The notes below the pieces were generated by a model that was given only the letters and a program-made list of their open reading frames with translations, was not told where the DNA came from and searched no databases. 64,000 bases of DNA from Polyodon spathula. Lineage: Eukaryota > Chordata > Actinopteri > Acipenseriformes > Polyodontidae. Every line of letters starts with the position of its first letter. The stretch's first letter is position 1. The position numbers were made by a program, and so were the translations under genes. The DNA is taken from the NCBI RefSeq assembly GCF_017654505.1, contig NC_054559.1, positions 19,761,292 through 19,825,291 of the forward strand, read 5' to 3'. Shown here piece after piece: positions 36,610 to 49,600 of the stretch.

Positions 36610-39230
36610 TAAGGTTGTTTAGGTCATCCGGACAATCTAGACTAGTTTAAATATTATTTAAATTACTAGTTATTGCATGTCTCTGCAGCTAGATAAATGA
36701 GAAGGTGGAAGGTGGGGAGGAAATCCATTAAATGAACGACCCCCGGGTAATTTGCAATATCCATGCAAAGTAGAGCACGTCGGCACTACCCGTGGGTTTT
36801 ACACTTAACACAAGCGACGGCAAAAACAAAAAGAAGAATGAAAGTGTTGATTCAGCACGTTAGCGGACCCCAGTCCTGTCCACTGTGGGTCACAAACAGT
36901 CCAGGTTCATGCAGCAGCCTGGTCTTCCTTACACAGTCACTTAATAAAGAAGCCTGGTGATACACACAGAGTAATCACGACAGGAGAGCTCAGATTTTAA
37001 ATGAACATGGAAGTGCCCATTAAAACCATAACCCGATTGTCCCCAAAGAGTGAAGCAGGTAACATATTGCAGCGCTGGGGCAGAATCTACTTATAAAATT
37101 GGACCTATAGCCTCCTAATATAGCAGAGCATGGCATGCATAGAGGAGCTGGTGGGGGAGCCTACATCTGAACTGCAAATCAGCTTAAGGTTGTAAATGGT
37201 ACAGCATCTATTTCTACAGTCCTATGTTCCAATGCACACTACCTATATTAACAAGCTGACTGGATTTTCCTAGAATCAGCCTGTGTACGAATGGTTAAAA
37301 AGGCCTTTGCTGACAATGATACAGCAACACTGTTATAGCACTTATCTTACCCCTTGTTAGCCCAGAGTGTAAACTTTTAATTATTGCTGTCAGCATTGCT
37401 ATTATCTGCATTGTACAGCACTCCATGGTGCTGTATATAATGAATGCTGTTTAATTGCCTTTATACCAGAGTGCAGGTGCTGTGCAATCAACGTGAAACA
37501 GGGCAAGATGCATTTGCTAAAACGAATGCAAAATGACCTGTAAAAAAAAAACAACTGCAGTCACACTACAGCACAGGTCAGTCAAATCCCCTTTCCCTGC
37601 ACATTGTAACTGATCTGCCAGTCAGCTCAGCAGTGCTTTTGCCCTGTTGTTGCAATACGATAGATCAGGGTTTGTTTCAAGCAGGGTCTAAATGGTTTTT
37701 ATCACTCGTTTGCTTCGATTATTCTACATGCATCATCAGAAAAAGTCCTGTTATTGTTACTGCTTTGCTATTTGTTCTGTAACTAGTGTAAAGTCAGAGG
37801 ACCTCTTGAGGGAAAACTAGTATGGATGCCCATAGTGCTGTAGCCCCTGTTTGGAGTATCTGGATATGTGTGCATGTGACCAGCAGGTGGAATCCACAGT
37901 TCTATTCAATAGAACTACCCGAGATGTCAGGGGCTAGCAATAACTTTCCCGTGAACGGATGATTCAGCCAACCTATTGAAAGCTCAAGTCTGCTGGTCTT
38001 TAATTGATTTACTTTAAATCAGTTAAGAGCAGCTTTAATGCAGGCATGGTTGCTGATGCCTGATCATTTTAATAACAGGCAGTTATAAAAAAAAAAAAAA
38101 AAAAAAAAATACATAAATAAAAAAAAAAGGAAAGCGGTTTCAAAATATTTATAGTATCATTGTAAGTGAATGTCTATCTAAGTGAATTGTCTATCACTTA
38201 GATAAGCTTAAGTCAGTTCTAGTTTAGAAATATAATGGCTGACCAGAAAGTGTAAAAGCAGCCTGGATCCCTGCATCCATAGCAATCTCTGGGACAGGCC
38301 CAGCAGAGGCGCCCCATTTCTAGTAGAAGAGATTTCACTGCAAGAAGGGACTCGAGTGACTTGCACACCCTGTATCACGCATTTACTGCAAAGACGCAAA
38401 AGAAAGATCAAACTAAAACACCTGTGTAAATATAGGCTACCTGAACAAACCTGATCACTGAACTGAGAAAGCCGACATTTTTAAGGGAAAAAAATTCTCA
38501 GATAAGCCTGCATAAATATTTCAACCCCTCCAAAACTTTTTTTGAGTTTTTCTTTTTTTTTTTTTTTTTTTTTTAAAAAATGGGGGAGGTCTTTCTGGAG
38601 TTAGGACAGGGCTCTGAACCTACCTTCGCAACTCATCTTGGGTCCAAGCCTTTAAAAGAATGATTTTGACATGTGCAGAACCAAGCAACATCAAGAAAAA
38701 GCCTCCGAGCCACAAAGCATTCTGCAGCCACCTTCCATACCTTGCCTTGTGCAGGACTACTTTACAGTCCTTCTAAAAAACAAGACCGGGAACAGAATTC
38801 CTGATGCAGGCAGACACTATGGCGGGGACGGGATATTAAACTGTGGTATTCCAGAATGAAAGAGGTTAGAACTCTGGGCATTTGTCATAGCCCTGCTAGG
38901 CTTTCCTGGCTTAGTATCTCAATCCATCTAAACTGGGGACAATTCAGTAACCCCCATGGAAATAAGACATGGAATCTCAGCCTGGGATTTAAATAATAAT
39001 AATAATGTCTCTGATAAGCCTTCTCATTCAAGATGACCGCTCATGATGTCTTCTCCTGCTTTCTGGCGGGCCCTAGACTCTGGGTGGCGCGGTGGTACCC
39101 ATGAGCGGGCCCCGTCTCTTCAGAACAGATGCAGTACATTCCTGTCCCGAGGTGGCCCATGTTCATGATCCATTATTAAGTGCATCTTCCGCAGCAGTTA
39201 TAGTTCCTGCTTAGCCTACATGAATTAGGT
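35000..39230. other. Spacer downstream of REXO1, no gene recognised
   Basis: This interval should include the REXO1 3' UTR at its right end. It contains long homopolymers (A run near 36,503-36,525, T run near 36,577-36,606, A run near 38,088-38,109, T run near 38,552-38,574). It also has a perfect 11-bp inverted repeat at 38,175-38,204. A 37-codon minus-strand frame following a good acceptor at 35,666 was considered and not accepted. Confidence 0.45.
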
Positions 39231-39288
39231 CCTTCATTTGCGTGTGTGTGTGTGGTTTTTTACATTTACTTTTTAAAGGAAAGGGGGA

Positions 39289-41199
39289 TCATCTCTTAAC
39301 TTTAGCGTCTTCTTTGATTTTCCAGATCATGAGTTCCATGCAAGCGGAGGCGTCCTCGCTGGAATCGTGTCCTTCCACTGTCCAATAAAGAGCAAACCGG
39401 GTTAAACAAGTCATTGCGCAACGTTACAAACATACAAAATTAACATACCATCACGAAAAGTCCTTTACCCGCCCGCCAAATCCAAATCTAGTGTGCACAA
39501 AAAAAAAAAGGTGTGTGTGTGTATGTGTGTGTGGCACATGGCGTGTGTTTAGGGGTCAGATAACTCAAGATTCCCTAAGTGCTTAAAGACTACAAACCTG
39601 AAGATAATCTAGAAACCGAAGTGGGAGAAATCCAAGCAGCCCCCCCCCCCCAACCCTAAAGTCATGCAACTCTGGTCAAACTTTACCGTTGTCCTGAATG
39701 ATGCGCTTGAGGTATTCTGCCATGACAGTTCTAAGGGCTCGCTTGTATGGCAGTCCCAGCCGGTGAGGGAAGACTATTGCAGTGTCCACCACCCTGTTGT
39801 GGATCAGCTACAGAGAAAGACAATTATTAAACACCCTAACAGGACATATGCGTGTGTACAGAGGACAGTTCATTGTAAATCTGCAGCACGAACAGTTTTT
39901 TTATTATGATGCACTGGAGCAAAAGCTTAGCAAATCTGGTCCAAAAGTGCCTCCAGCCCTGTGGAACGGTCGTCAGACCAGGTATGCAGCTTTCCTGAAC
40001 ACCAGTCCCTGCTACACAGTAATCCCCAGATTAGCATGACTGCAAAGCAGCTTAATTTCCCCATTCTCAGGTTTTGTCAATCGCCAGCTCTTACCCCAAA
40101 ACAATGGGGGGGGGGGGGGGGTTGTGCTTAGGCTCTTTCACCGATAGCTGGCCCATCCCTTACCCCCAGTTAAGCCCAGCAGCTGAAGGTATAAGAGACA
40201 CCGCTTTCTCGGAAAGCAAACCTGAGTTTTATGCGACTGCACACAACAGCTCCCACGGGCTCAACTTCCAGGAGTAGACTGCTTCAAAGATCCAGTTACA
40301 CTCCGTTCACTAGTTCACGCTCACTTTTCTTTAACAGTACGAATTTTCAAAAGCATATAAGACTCCCCTGACAAACCCTCTGCCTGCCCCGCCTCTACGA
40401 CAGCGATGAAGCGAGACTCGCGGGCGCTACCTTCAGTGCAAACAGGTCGCTCTCCAGGCTGTGTCCAATCAGGATGGAGTCAGCGCTGAGCATGCTGAGC
40501 AGCACGGCCTGGACATCACGGATTGTTATGGTGGTGTTTTCAAGGTCCTCTTCAGTCACCCCTGAAAACCTGCCAACACACACGCACACGCACACACACA
40601 ATTCGTTGTAGGCTGGTAAAAGCTTAAAAACACTAAATCCTTAACATAATAGCATTTTACTACACATTTAACCAAAAATGTACCGTTTAATTGGACCTTC
40701 CATCGACTACTTTAAATGTACTTTGTTTTGAAACCCAGGATTGACAAACTGGGTGCTGGAGAGTTTCAAACCCTGAAGCACCAGTTAGCATCCCCTTTAA
40801 AAAGTGCATACATTTCTAGTTTACGATCAGGAATAAAATGGTTTTGATAACAAAGGCAGCCTAGAGCACTGCAACTAAACATTACAAACCACAGTGTGCG
40901 AGGCAGGCTGGCGTTACCTGGTGTTGTAATCCACGACTTTGCTGTCAGGTTTGACGAACGTGTCGTAGATCACTTTCAGATCAGAGTTGACCACCGTGAC
41001 CCTAGTAAGCTCCAGACCTTGTTTTGTGTAGCACTGCAAAGGGAAAGGCTAGAGTGACGAGAAGAGACGAAACACGACACACAATACACTTGAGCACTAG
41101 CAGTCATGTCAGCTCCAAGGGAAAGCTAAAGGAACAGTTGATCTATCCAGTATAAAAAAAAACGAGATTTCTTTTGATTGATTCAATAAATAAAAATAC

Positions 41200-41231
<32 letters not shown>

Positions 41232-41322
41232 TTACTTTATGATCTACTTTGGTCTTATTCAATCAAACTAAGAAAAATGCAAAACAAGTGCACACTAGCT
41301 CCTGAATACAAAACTGGATTGA

Positions 41323-41371
<49 letters not shown>

Positions 41372-44300
41372 CAGATCCTCACCATCTCACAGTCCAGAGC
41401 GTAGACGCCAGGGTTCCCCTCTTGCGAGGTGGGTTTGTCGAATGTCTTCACATACCCGTCCAGATTCTCTTTGCGCGCGTCCTGGACGTGTTGCTGAAAC
41501 AAGGCGATTGTGTTTACTTTGTTTTACAGACTCGCCAAAACAACATCACAAAATCACGTGGGGTGGGGTGCCTGTGATAACTTGATATGCACAGTTATTT
41601 GTACACTGCAAGCAATGTAAAACGCTCCAAAACCTAGCAGGTCTACAGTAAGTGATTGTATGAGGTTTTCTACAGTGGGAGAACACATTTTCGTGTATTG
41701 CATAGCTGCACTGCCACCTTGCGATCCTTTGTGGAACTGAGCCTACATAAAAACGGCAAACCAATCAACAACCAATGAAAAACCAAATTTATCTAACGGG
41801 CAGATCCTTCAGTCTTAGATAGCAGCATATCCTTTAATTTTGGGATTTTTAAATTAAATTCTCATGAATGCATTTGATTTATTTTTAACTGCGTTTAATA
41901 ACAGGCTTCCGGATATTTCTGTGTCTTCCTTTAATTCAAGATCACAGCTTTTTTTTTTCTTTTCGATTTTGACCTTCAAAGCCATGCAACAGAAGCAGTT
42001 TCCCACAGTAATGAGAATGCCGCCTCGCACTGTAAACATCTTCTCCACCTACCTTGGCTACCTGACAGCCTGTGGACCCCACCGCTCCAGAGCAGCAGCT
42101 GTACTGAGTTTCCCATCCATCAGGAGCTGGGAGAGAAAAGACAAACCTTTAAACCATTCGATCGCTCAGAGGACCATCATAAAACTGTCCGCGGGTTTGT
42201 TTAACATGGAACTGTGCAAGTAGCTACTGTAGAGCAGGGGTCTCCAACCCTGGTCCTGGAGAGCCACGAGGGCTTAATTTCAACCGAGCCGTCAGTTACT
42301 TAATTGCACTAATTATTGGCTTAGTCAAGACTAACATGTGTTCCAGATCTTTAGCCACTGATGATGTAAAGACACCTAGAAAACCTGCTGGATTGGGGCT
42401 CTCCAGGATTGGGTTGGGGACCCCTGCTGTAGACAGTTGGATCGTCTATAAAAAGGTGGCCTTTTATACAGGTTTGACTGGAACTAAAAATCATGACTGC
42501 TCGACTGAACTGCGACCCCTATGATTTATCAAAAGGTCTTTACACCAACGTGCTGTTCAAGAGAAAATTAAAAGAAAGAAATCAAACTGTTAATGTTTTT
42601 GTAACTCTTAATAGAACAAGCTTTAAAACACTTTGCAGAAAACTTAGATTTCCCAGTTGTTTTGTGAACAGTTTCATTTTTAATTTCCCCAGTTAGAGAA
42701 ACACTTTCTTTTGGTTTTTGACAAACGGGGTCCTCAGTGTTATGCAGTCATCTCCCAAACCCCACCGCTTCACTGCAGGTCTCTTCACCAGCGCAGCGTA
42801 TGACTCTTTCATTCTCCAGTACGCACCCCTCTGTCTCCGCAGCCTCCCCCAGTGGAAGGTACACTCCTCCCTTCGAACGCAGTTCCCATTCGCAGAGACT
42901 GTGTACTCCGACCCACAGCGGCAACACACTTTGGTGAAGGCTAAAAGAGAGAGAGAAACCATTTAAACAAAAGTTTCAATTCTCATTTACTCAGCCAGCA
43001 CTCCCTCTGGATTTACACATCAACACATTTTGAGGCTCCAGAAGCAAAGGGGTTGGATAAAGTCACTCTACGCGCAAAAATTTTGCACCGCCCTAGAATT
43101 TTAGGATTGAGACAATGGAGCAAGATCAGATAGAATTCTACAGGGGGCTGTGTACTCACGATCGAGGATTTTCTTCTGAGAGGCCGTGTGGACGATCGCT
43201 CCTCCTGGTTTGTCAGGGTTCGGTCGGGGGTATCCATGCTCCTGAAGCTGCTCCTCTGTCATGAGGTACCCTTTCATTTTCCTGTACAGCGTGGCACCTG
43301 GTAAATAAATTAAATACAAGCCATTTATAATGAATCTTCATTTAAAACATTTCAACCACTAACTAAATTTACAAAAAAAAAAAAAAAAAGTAACCGATTG
43401 CTAACATTCCTAGTATTTATTCATAAGAGAGAACTCGGACAATATCACTGGATTAAACATTGTTGCACTAACGCAGGATTAGAAACTCCTGCACCCAGTC
43501 CTTGGCTTTCAGAACTATCCTCAATCAAGTTATATTATTGTTGCAGGAACTACTTCTGATAGCAAACAAACATTCCTGGGCGAGACTTGTGCGATCAGTC
43601 CAGAGCAGATTTAGCAGCATCCCGATCGCTCAAACACCAAAAGACTGCAGGTTGTGACTTGGGTCTAGGACAGAGTGCAGATATCAAGTTAATCATTCGA
43701 GTTTGCTCTTCACCTGTGAGGTCCTCCTCCTGCGGTTTCCCCAGGAGGTTCAGTGTGAAGCTGGTCTTGGCTGCCAGCCTCCCTCCCAGCAGCTCCTCGT
43801 GGGAGAGACTCTTCTTACTCACACTGGGATGCTCTGAAAGAAAAGGGCAAAGCGCTTTTAGAAACACAGAATCGGGAGACTAACGCTTTGGAATTCAGAT
43901 TTAATAAAAAACACACTTATCCTGACCCACGATAAGAAAAAAAAAAATCTATTGCGCCTCCCGCGTGTCTCAAATCTACACCTTGAAATAAAAGTTTTAT
44001 TTAAAAGAAAAACTTACAAGATGCTGCAAGTGTCAAATGAAGCCAGGACTGCCCAGAAAAAAAAAATAAATAAAATAAAATTTTACGCTTGAGGTGCTAT
44101 GCAGGAACTATGCATCCATACCAAGCATACAGAGAGGAACGCAATATAAAGCTGTATTAAAACGCACTGTTGGTAGGGGATGTGGGGGCAGTGCTTTGAC
44201 CCCGGAGCTTTTTCAGCGTGTTCACAGCCACGTTCAAGTAGATATTGCGGCTGCTGCTTCTGTCATACACCACCTTCTCTTCTGCCAGGGCCTGCAAGGA

Positions 44301-47300
44301 GAAAAAAACAAAAAAACAAAAACAAAACCAAAAAAAAAAACGTGATTCTTTCATATATTCACCTATTTTAAAATCATTAAAACAGAGTCCTAGCAGCTAG
44401 CTTTTTTTTTTTCGATACACATGGAAACAAATACATATACACTAGTTCCATCAGAGTCGAAACAACTCCAGTAGTAAACATTTTCTGGTGTTCACTTGTT
44501 GGCGTAAGCCCTCCTCCGGCTAGTTTTCGCTCACCTTCTCAAAAGCTCCTTCTTCAGATGAGCAAAACTTCAGGCACTCGTCAATGAAGAGATTGAGATA
44601 CCTCTGGCGGACATTAGTCGGGACTTTGGCACCAAACTCGGTCGGAATGATGGGCCTCTTTAAAGAAGATAAGTTCTGTTGGCGGGGGGGGGGGGGGGGG
44701 GGGGATTAGATAGGTTTTTGTCCAAAGCAAGATCTAGAAAAGCCTTCCTCCCTCCCCTACTTACCTTCAAAGTAGGGGTGTGCGCTATTCTCCTCTGAAC
44801 TGCAGTGCTGGTGGTCTTCGATGGGAAGGAAGCAGGCGTGTGAGCTTTTAGAGCCAGGGAACTGGATCCAGACCCGCTGGGTGAGGCCACGTTGCTGCCA
44901 GCCTTCCTTCCTTCCACTGGGCCTGAAGAAACAGGAATGGGACTTGCTTGACAGTTTGAAGCACCACCAAATTCATACTTGTGACAAATAACAACGTCTG
45001 GAAATGGACAGGAAATTCAGATTTCAGACCCCTTGCAGATGCTTCCAGAAAACTTACTGGCTGTGCAAATGTCCCTTTTTAGAAGCACATCTGTACCCTA
45101 CCACAGCTGCAAATACACATTAGCGCCATCGTCAACATGACCCACACCTGCTGAATATACGAAAAGTGTGACGTGCATACAGACCGATGGATATAACTTA
45201 CTCTGTATACCCTCAGATTCTGAGAACATACAGACACCCAATAACCAGAGCGATCCAACTATATTCTTGACGTTTTTTTGTTTTCTGCATGGCGCACAAA
45301 CTGTCAGCAATTGTTAAAACAGTGAAAAAAAAAAACACCTGTCACTTTCTCTTACATTTTCTAAACTCCAGTGCTTGAAACTCGCACAAACCCTGCACCC
45401 AGGTTAAAAAAAACCTCCCTGGTTTAGGTACATTATTGAAATAAACACAAACTGGTAAATCTTCTCTGTACTAATTGTACCTTTATTATATTTCAGCATC
45501 AAATTCTGAGCCCCTGATGATTCAAACAACATACTTAAATTGAAGGTATTTCTGAAACCCAGGAACGGGTTGCAGGTCTAGTTTGAGTTTCATGAAACAT
45601 GGATCAGTTAAGGTACCACAGCGTTCACATTTAAAACAGAAGTGCCTGTGTGGTCAGTTCGCACCGAATTTCGCAGCTGGTGCAGCCAGTGTTGGCCGAT
45701 GAGCAATCCTCCTCTTCTCTCCTGCGTATGCCACGGTGGTTGTTTTTGCTGCCACAGCCAGCTGTACTGCCTGCTGCTGTGCCATCTGGATGCGCTTGTA
45801 GCAGGTCTCCTGGGCCGTGGCCCTTCTATAGGGTCGGGCGGGCTGCTTCAGGGTCACTTCCACCTAAACAGCAGGGTCTACTTGTTACATTTGTTTCGAT
45901 TTCCAAGTGCCAGCTTTTTACCCACTCAAACCACACTCACTGCTAAAAAAATACCCCCAATGCAAATTCAAACACCTGCACCTCAACTGTTTTCAACAAG
46001 GAATTATACATTTGCTGAATTTGGGTCATCCTCCAGGGGCCATCCCTTTAACCTGCAGCGGGGAACTCGAGCAAAAAGTCATCGGCTATTCATCAAGCCC
46101 GGTAATCGGGCCATGCAGCTCTCCTCACTTACGTCTCCTTTGCATGCAAAGTGGGAAACTCTCTTCTTCTGTCCCGGGAAGAGCGTTGTTAAAGTGTCCT
46201 CTGTGCTTCCGTTCTCGGAGGGCTCGCTGGGCGGCTGCGAGAACAAAAACGACCACTCAGCGTTACAACGGGAGCAGCTGTCCTGTCCTGTGTAAATACT
46301 ATCATACAAACCCTTTTTTTTAAACACACGTTATTTAGGTAGTGTGAATAGGGTACAGCAATCCTGTACCAGGTGTAGTCGATTAGCACCCTTTCAAATA
46401 CGTCCATTATAAACACTTAGCATGGAGCTCTTAGAAACAAGCAAATAAAGCATTCTACATCTTAGGTCAGGTTTAATGACCTGAACAACAGAGCAAATAC
46501 ATGCCTCCCCTCTTCAGCGATACATTTATTAAATACATTACACACACACACACATACAGAGCGCGAGAGAGACAGAATCTATTTTATAGGACTGCTGGGG
46601 AAATTAATTTCATGAAATCATTTTGTATTCGTGCAACACGCACAAAAACCACACATTTGAATAAAAAAAAAAAAAAAGTGCACATTGCTGTTCTACCTGT
46701 TTCGCTTGCCTCCCCTTGTCCTCCGTTTTCACATCATTTGATTCGTTAAATATCCTCAGGCACTCTTCCATTGGGTCCTCCTCGTAATCCAGTTCATTCT
46801 GCAAGCTGGAGTAATCCCGGTCATCCTCCTCCGTCGCCTCCTCGATCTCGTCCTCTGAAGAGGAGAACGCAGAGGCTTTCCGCTTGCTGGTTTTATGTTT
46901 TCCCTGGAAGGAATCCCCTTTGCTGGAGCTGCTAGCCTGACCCGGTTTGTCTTCATCTCCGCTCTCATCGCCAAACAGATCCACGTGACTCAGTGTCCTC
47001 TGTTTCAATTTTATTTTCTGGGGCCTCTTTCCTTCTTCCTTTGTCGAGCTGCTCTTCTTCCCTTCCTTTGCTGATTCTGTGCTCCCCGTTTTCTTTTCTT
47101 TGCTCCCCTGCTTCCTGTTCTTCAGATCCTTAGATCCGGAGAGGTCCTTCTTGTTCCTGTCTCCCCTCTCCGTTGCTTTGCTTGTCCCGTCGCCCTTCTT
47201 TCCACAGCTGCTGTCCAAGACCTTCGGCTTCTCCTTTCTCGCCCCCTCCAGCGTGTGCTTCTCCTTCTTGCCGCTGCTGCCTCCCTGACCCTTGTCCTGC

Positions 47301-48826
47301 TTGACTTCCTTCTCTTTACTTCTGCCTTTGTCGTTCACTTTGTCTCCGGATTTGCTTTTGTTCTCCTTTTTCCCATCGTTTCTGTCCTTCTTGGCTGCCT
47401 CTTTAGCACTGGACGACTTCACTTCCTCCCCTTTCTCCTTCACTCCTCTCTCCTTTAAACCCTCCTTGTTCTTTCTGCCAGAGGGTTCCTCTTGACTTTC
47501 ATTCTTGACTTTCTCCACTTTCATCTTTTTGTCAGATGCTTTACTGCTCTCCTTCTTCTCTCTGCTTTTTCCCTCCTGCTCCCCAAGCTTCACGCTACTG
47601 GTATCTTCCGTGTCGTGCTGCGCGGCTCTCTCCTTCCCCTCCCAATTCCCGCTGTCGCCCGTTTCGTCGTCCGAGAAGCTCCCGCGCTGCAGACGGCTGA
47701 TGGGACTGGGACGATATTCTGTCCCATTTTCTTCATCCGATTCAGAAAAGTCGGCCCCCACTTCATACTTCTGGAAGTCCGTTTGGTGACGGGGTTTCTT
47801 TGCGGTTGGGACATAACCTTCCTCTTCTCTCACTTCCCGACTCCTCCTGCCTCTTTTCAGGTCCTTGGCGTTCTTTTTATTCAAGTGTCTCGCCGAGTAG
47901 TTAGACAAAGGGTCATACTCCAGATCAGTTGTGGGTTTCGTTTTGTCAATAGTGTATTTATTACAAGTCAACGCTGAGGGTGCTGCCTTTTTGACTGCTG
48001 CCTTGGATACAGCCGCAGGAACGTATTCCAGCGAGTTGCCTTTAGACTTACTATCAGGGTCCAGTGTGTATTTGCTAGAGTGTGGGGTGGGGTTGTAGTC
48101 CCGGACGGCACTGATCCGATAGCTACTGGGGTCGTACTCAAGAGAACTGTAGGCTTCGCCTTTGACCTCAGCGATGTCCTCAAGCCAGGACAGCTTCTTC
48201 TGCTCCCGCTCCACTTCACTCTTGACAGCCTCAATGGCCCGGTTCACCAGCTCCAGCTCCAGGTTGTTGGGCTCCAGCTCCACGGAGTCGCTTCCGGTCG
48301 ACTCCTCTCCATTCTGTCCTGCCGGTCTCGTGACTTCAGGGCTGTACAGGTCGCAGCCTTGCTCTGTAAAGAATTGAGAGTTTCAATTCTAAGGGTTGAC
48401 TCCTCTGTGCTGGTTTGCACAAAGGGGCAGATTTATCAAGGTCTTAACATCGCAGTACGATTAATGCACACAATGCTTTTTACAAGGAGAATAACAATGG
48501 GCCCTTTAAGGTTGCGTTGTTTGTTATGACTATTTTTCTCGCTACAATAGTACAATTTACAAACGTATTAAAATAAATAAGCAAACCACAACTTAACCAA
48601 CATACAATTGTTTAATTTGTATTTATTTTCTTTACACAGAATAGTGTGGGCGCAATTAAAGTATAAACCGAACTAGTGCACAGATGTTTTGCAGGGGGCC
48701 TTTGCAAGAATAAATTCCTCCACTTATTTCCGGTCAACATTTCACCATCGCTTGGATTTTGATTCTGGGATCTTTCATAAAAACGGGGGAGTGCGAATTA
48801 CGAAGACTATTTAATACAGAACATTT

Positions 48827-48883
<57 letters not shown>

Positions 48884-49273
48884 ACTTGCAGAATTGGGCA
48901 AATATACAAACACAATTGATCAGGGCGTTTTTGTCAAACAAAGGCACGATAAAAAAAAAAAAGGAAAAGAAACGTCCTTTCACAGCATCGTTCTTTCACC
49001 TCACACAAAGAGCGTTCTTAAAAAAACAAACAATACAAACACGTACTATATAGATACGTTTAGAAATAAAGGCAGAGATGCATTCGTACCCTGCTGCGCT
49101 GAGATGCATCCCTTGCTCTCCTTGGAAGACGGTTTGCAGTGTCTGAAGTGACAGTAAGGTCTGCTGCAGGGCTCCCCTCCGTTCTTTGCATTGTTATTGT
49201 TATTAACACCATTACCAGGGCTTTTAATAAATGGACAGTCAATCCCTCGGAAAAAGCCCGTGGTTCTCAGCAT
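39289..49273 (-). CDS. REXO1: REXO1, RNA exonuclease 1 homologue, 16 exons
   Basis: Complete: exons 49090-49273, 46697-48363, 46133-46234, 45665-45863, 44765-44922, 44535-44675, 44168-44291, 43714-43833, 43160-43297, 42827-42940, 42053-42126, 41383-41493, 40918-41033, 40431-40569, 39687-39807 and 39289-39377. All are GT-AG and in phase: 3,597 bp, 1,198 residues (human 1,221). The N terminus [10 protein letters not shown] leads to a C3H-like cluster ([10 protein letters not shown]). Exon 2 encodes a long Lys/Glu/Ser-rich disordered region with the family motif [15 protein letters not shown]. The C-terminal DEDDh nuclease has ExoI YALDCEM (Asp1041, Glu1043), Exo[10 protein letters not shown] (Asp1124) and ExoIII HDSSED (His1173, Asp1178), all intact. 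A Cys-rich module (CCRCGSEY ... [15 protein letters not shown]) precedes it. Known: a nuclear protein that binds elongin A. 3'-5' RNA exonuclease activity is inferred from the intact motifs. Confidence 0.96.
41329..41368. repeat. (GA)n microsatellite beside a REXO1 splice donor
   Basis: About 40 bp of GA repeat on the plus strand, or (CT)n in REXO1 sense. It begins about 14 bases after the donor of the exon that encodes the first catalytic motif (exon end 41,383). A pyrimidine tract this close to a 5' splice site could bind PTB-type proteins. Confidence 0.9.
42235..42426. mobile_element. hAT-type MITE (192 bp) in a REXO1 intron
   Basis: The left end reads CAGGGGTCTCCAACCCTGGT and then CCTGGAGAGCC. 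The reverse complement of the right end reads CAGGGGTCCCCAACCCAAT and then CCTGGAGAGCC. These are nearly perfect inverted repeats of about 30 bp. The flanking octamers CTGTAGAG (42,227-42,234) and CTGTAGAC (42,427-42,434) differ at one position, giving a clear 8-bp target duplication. The element is non-autonomous and lies between REXO1 exons 10 and 11. Confidence 0.85.
44684..44704. repeat. 21-base G run at a REXO1 splice acceptor
   Basis: On the REXO1 strand this is a run of about 21 C, directly followed by GCCAACAG and exon 6 (start 44,675). It serves as an all-C polypyrimidine tract and probably varies in length among individuals. Run length may also be affected by sequencing error. Confidence 0.85.
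48832..48880. repeat. (GA)n microsatellite in REXO1 intron 1
   Basis: A nearly pure GA dinucleotide run of about 49 bp within the first REXO1 intron. Confidence 0.95.
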
Positions 49274-49569
49274 CCTCCTCCTCCCCCAGGTTCATAGCGG
49301 GTGTGAGAAACTGAGACCTTTTCTGATTCTTTTTTTTTTTTTTTGGGGGGGGGGGGGGTGTGTGTCCCACTTATTTTTACTCTAGAGAAACGACAACAAT
49401 AACAAATCCACCAGCGCCGCCATATTCAAAAAGGGAAAAAAAAGAAACGCCGACAAAAAGGGCAGGCCGGCGCAGACAGTGCGTCAGAGGGCGGGGGTGG
49501 GGTCACGAACTTATAAACAAAAAACTTTGTAGCTTTGTGTGCATAAAGAAAATAAAATGTTTTAACTTG

Positions 49570-49600
<31 letters not shown>

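Noticed and set aside
47079..48529. Plus-strand frames opposite REXO1 exon 2 (up to 161 codons)
   Set aside because: Antisense shadows of the Lys/Glu-rich coding exon, giving Phe/Leu/Ser-rich low-complexity translations.
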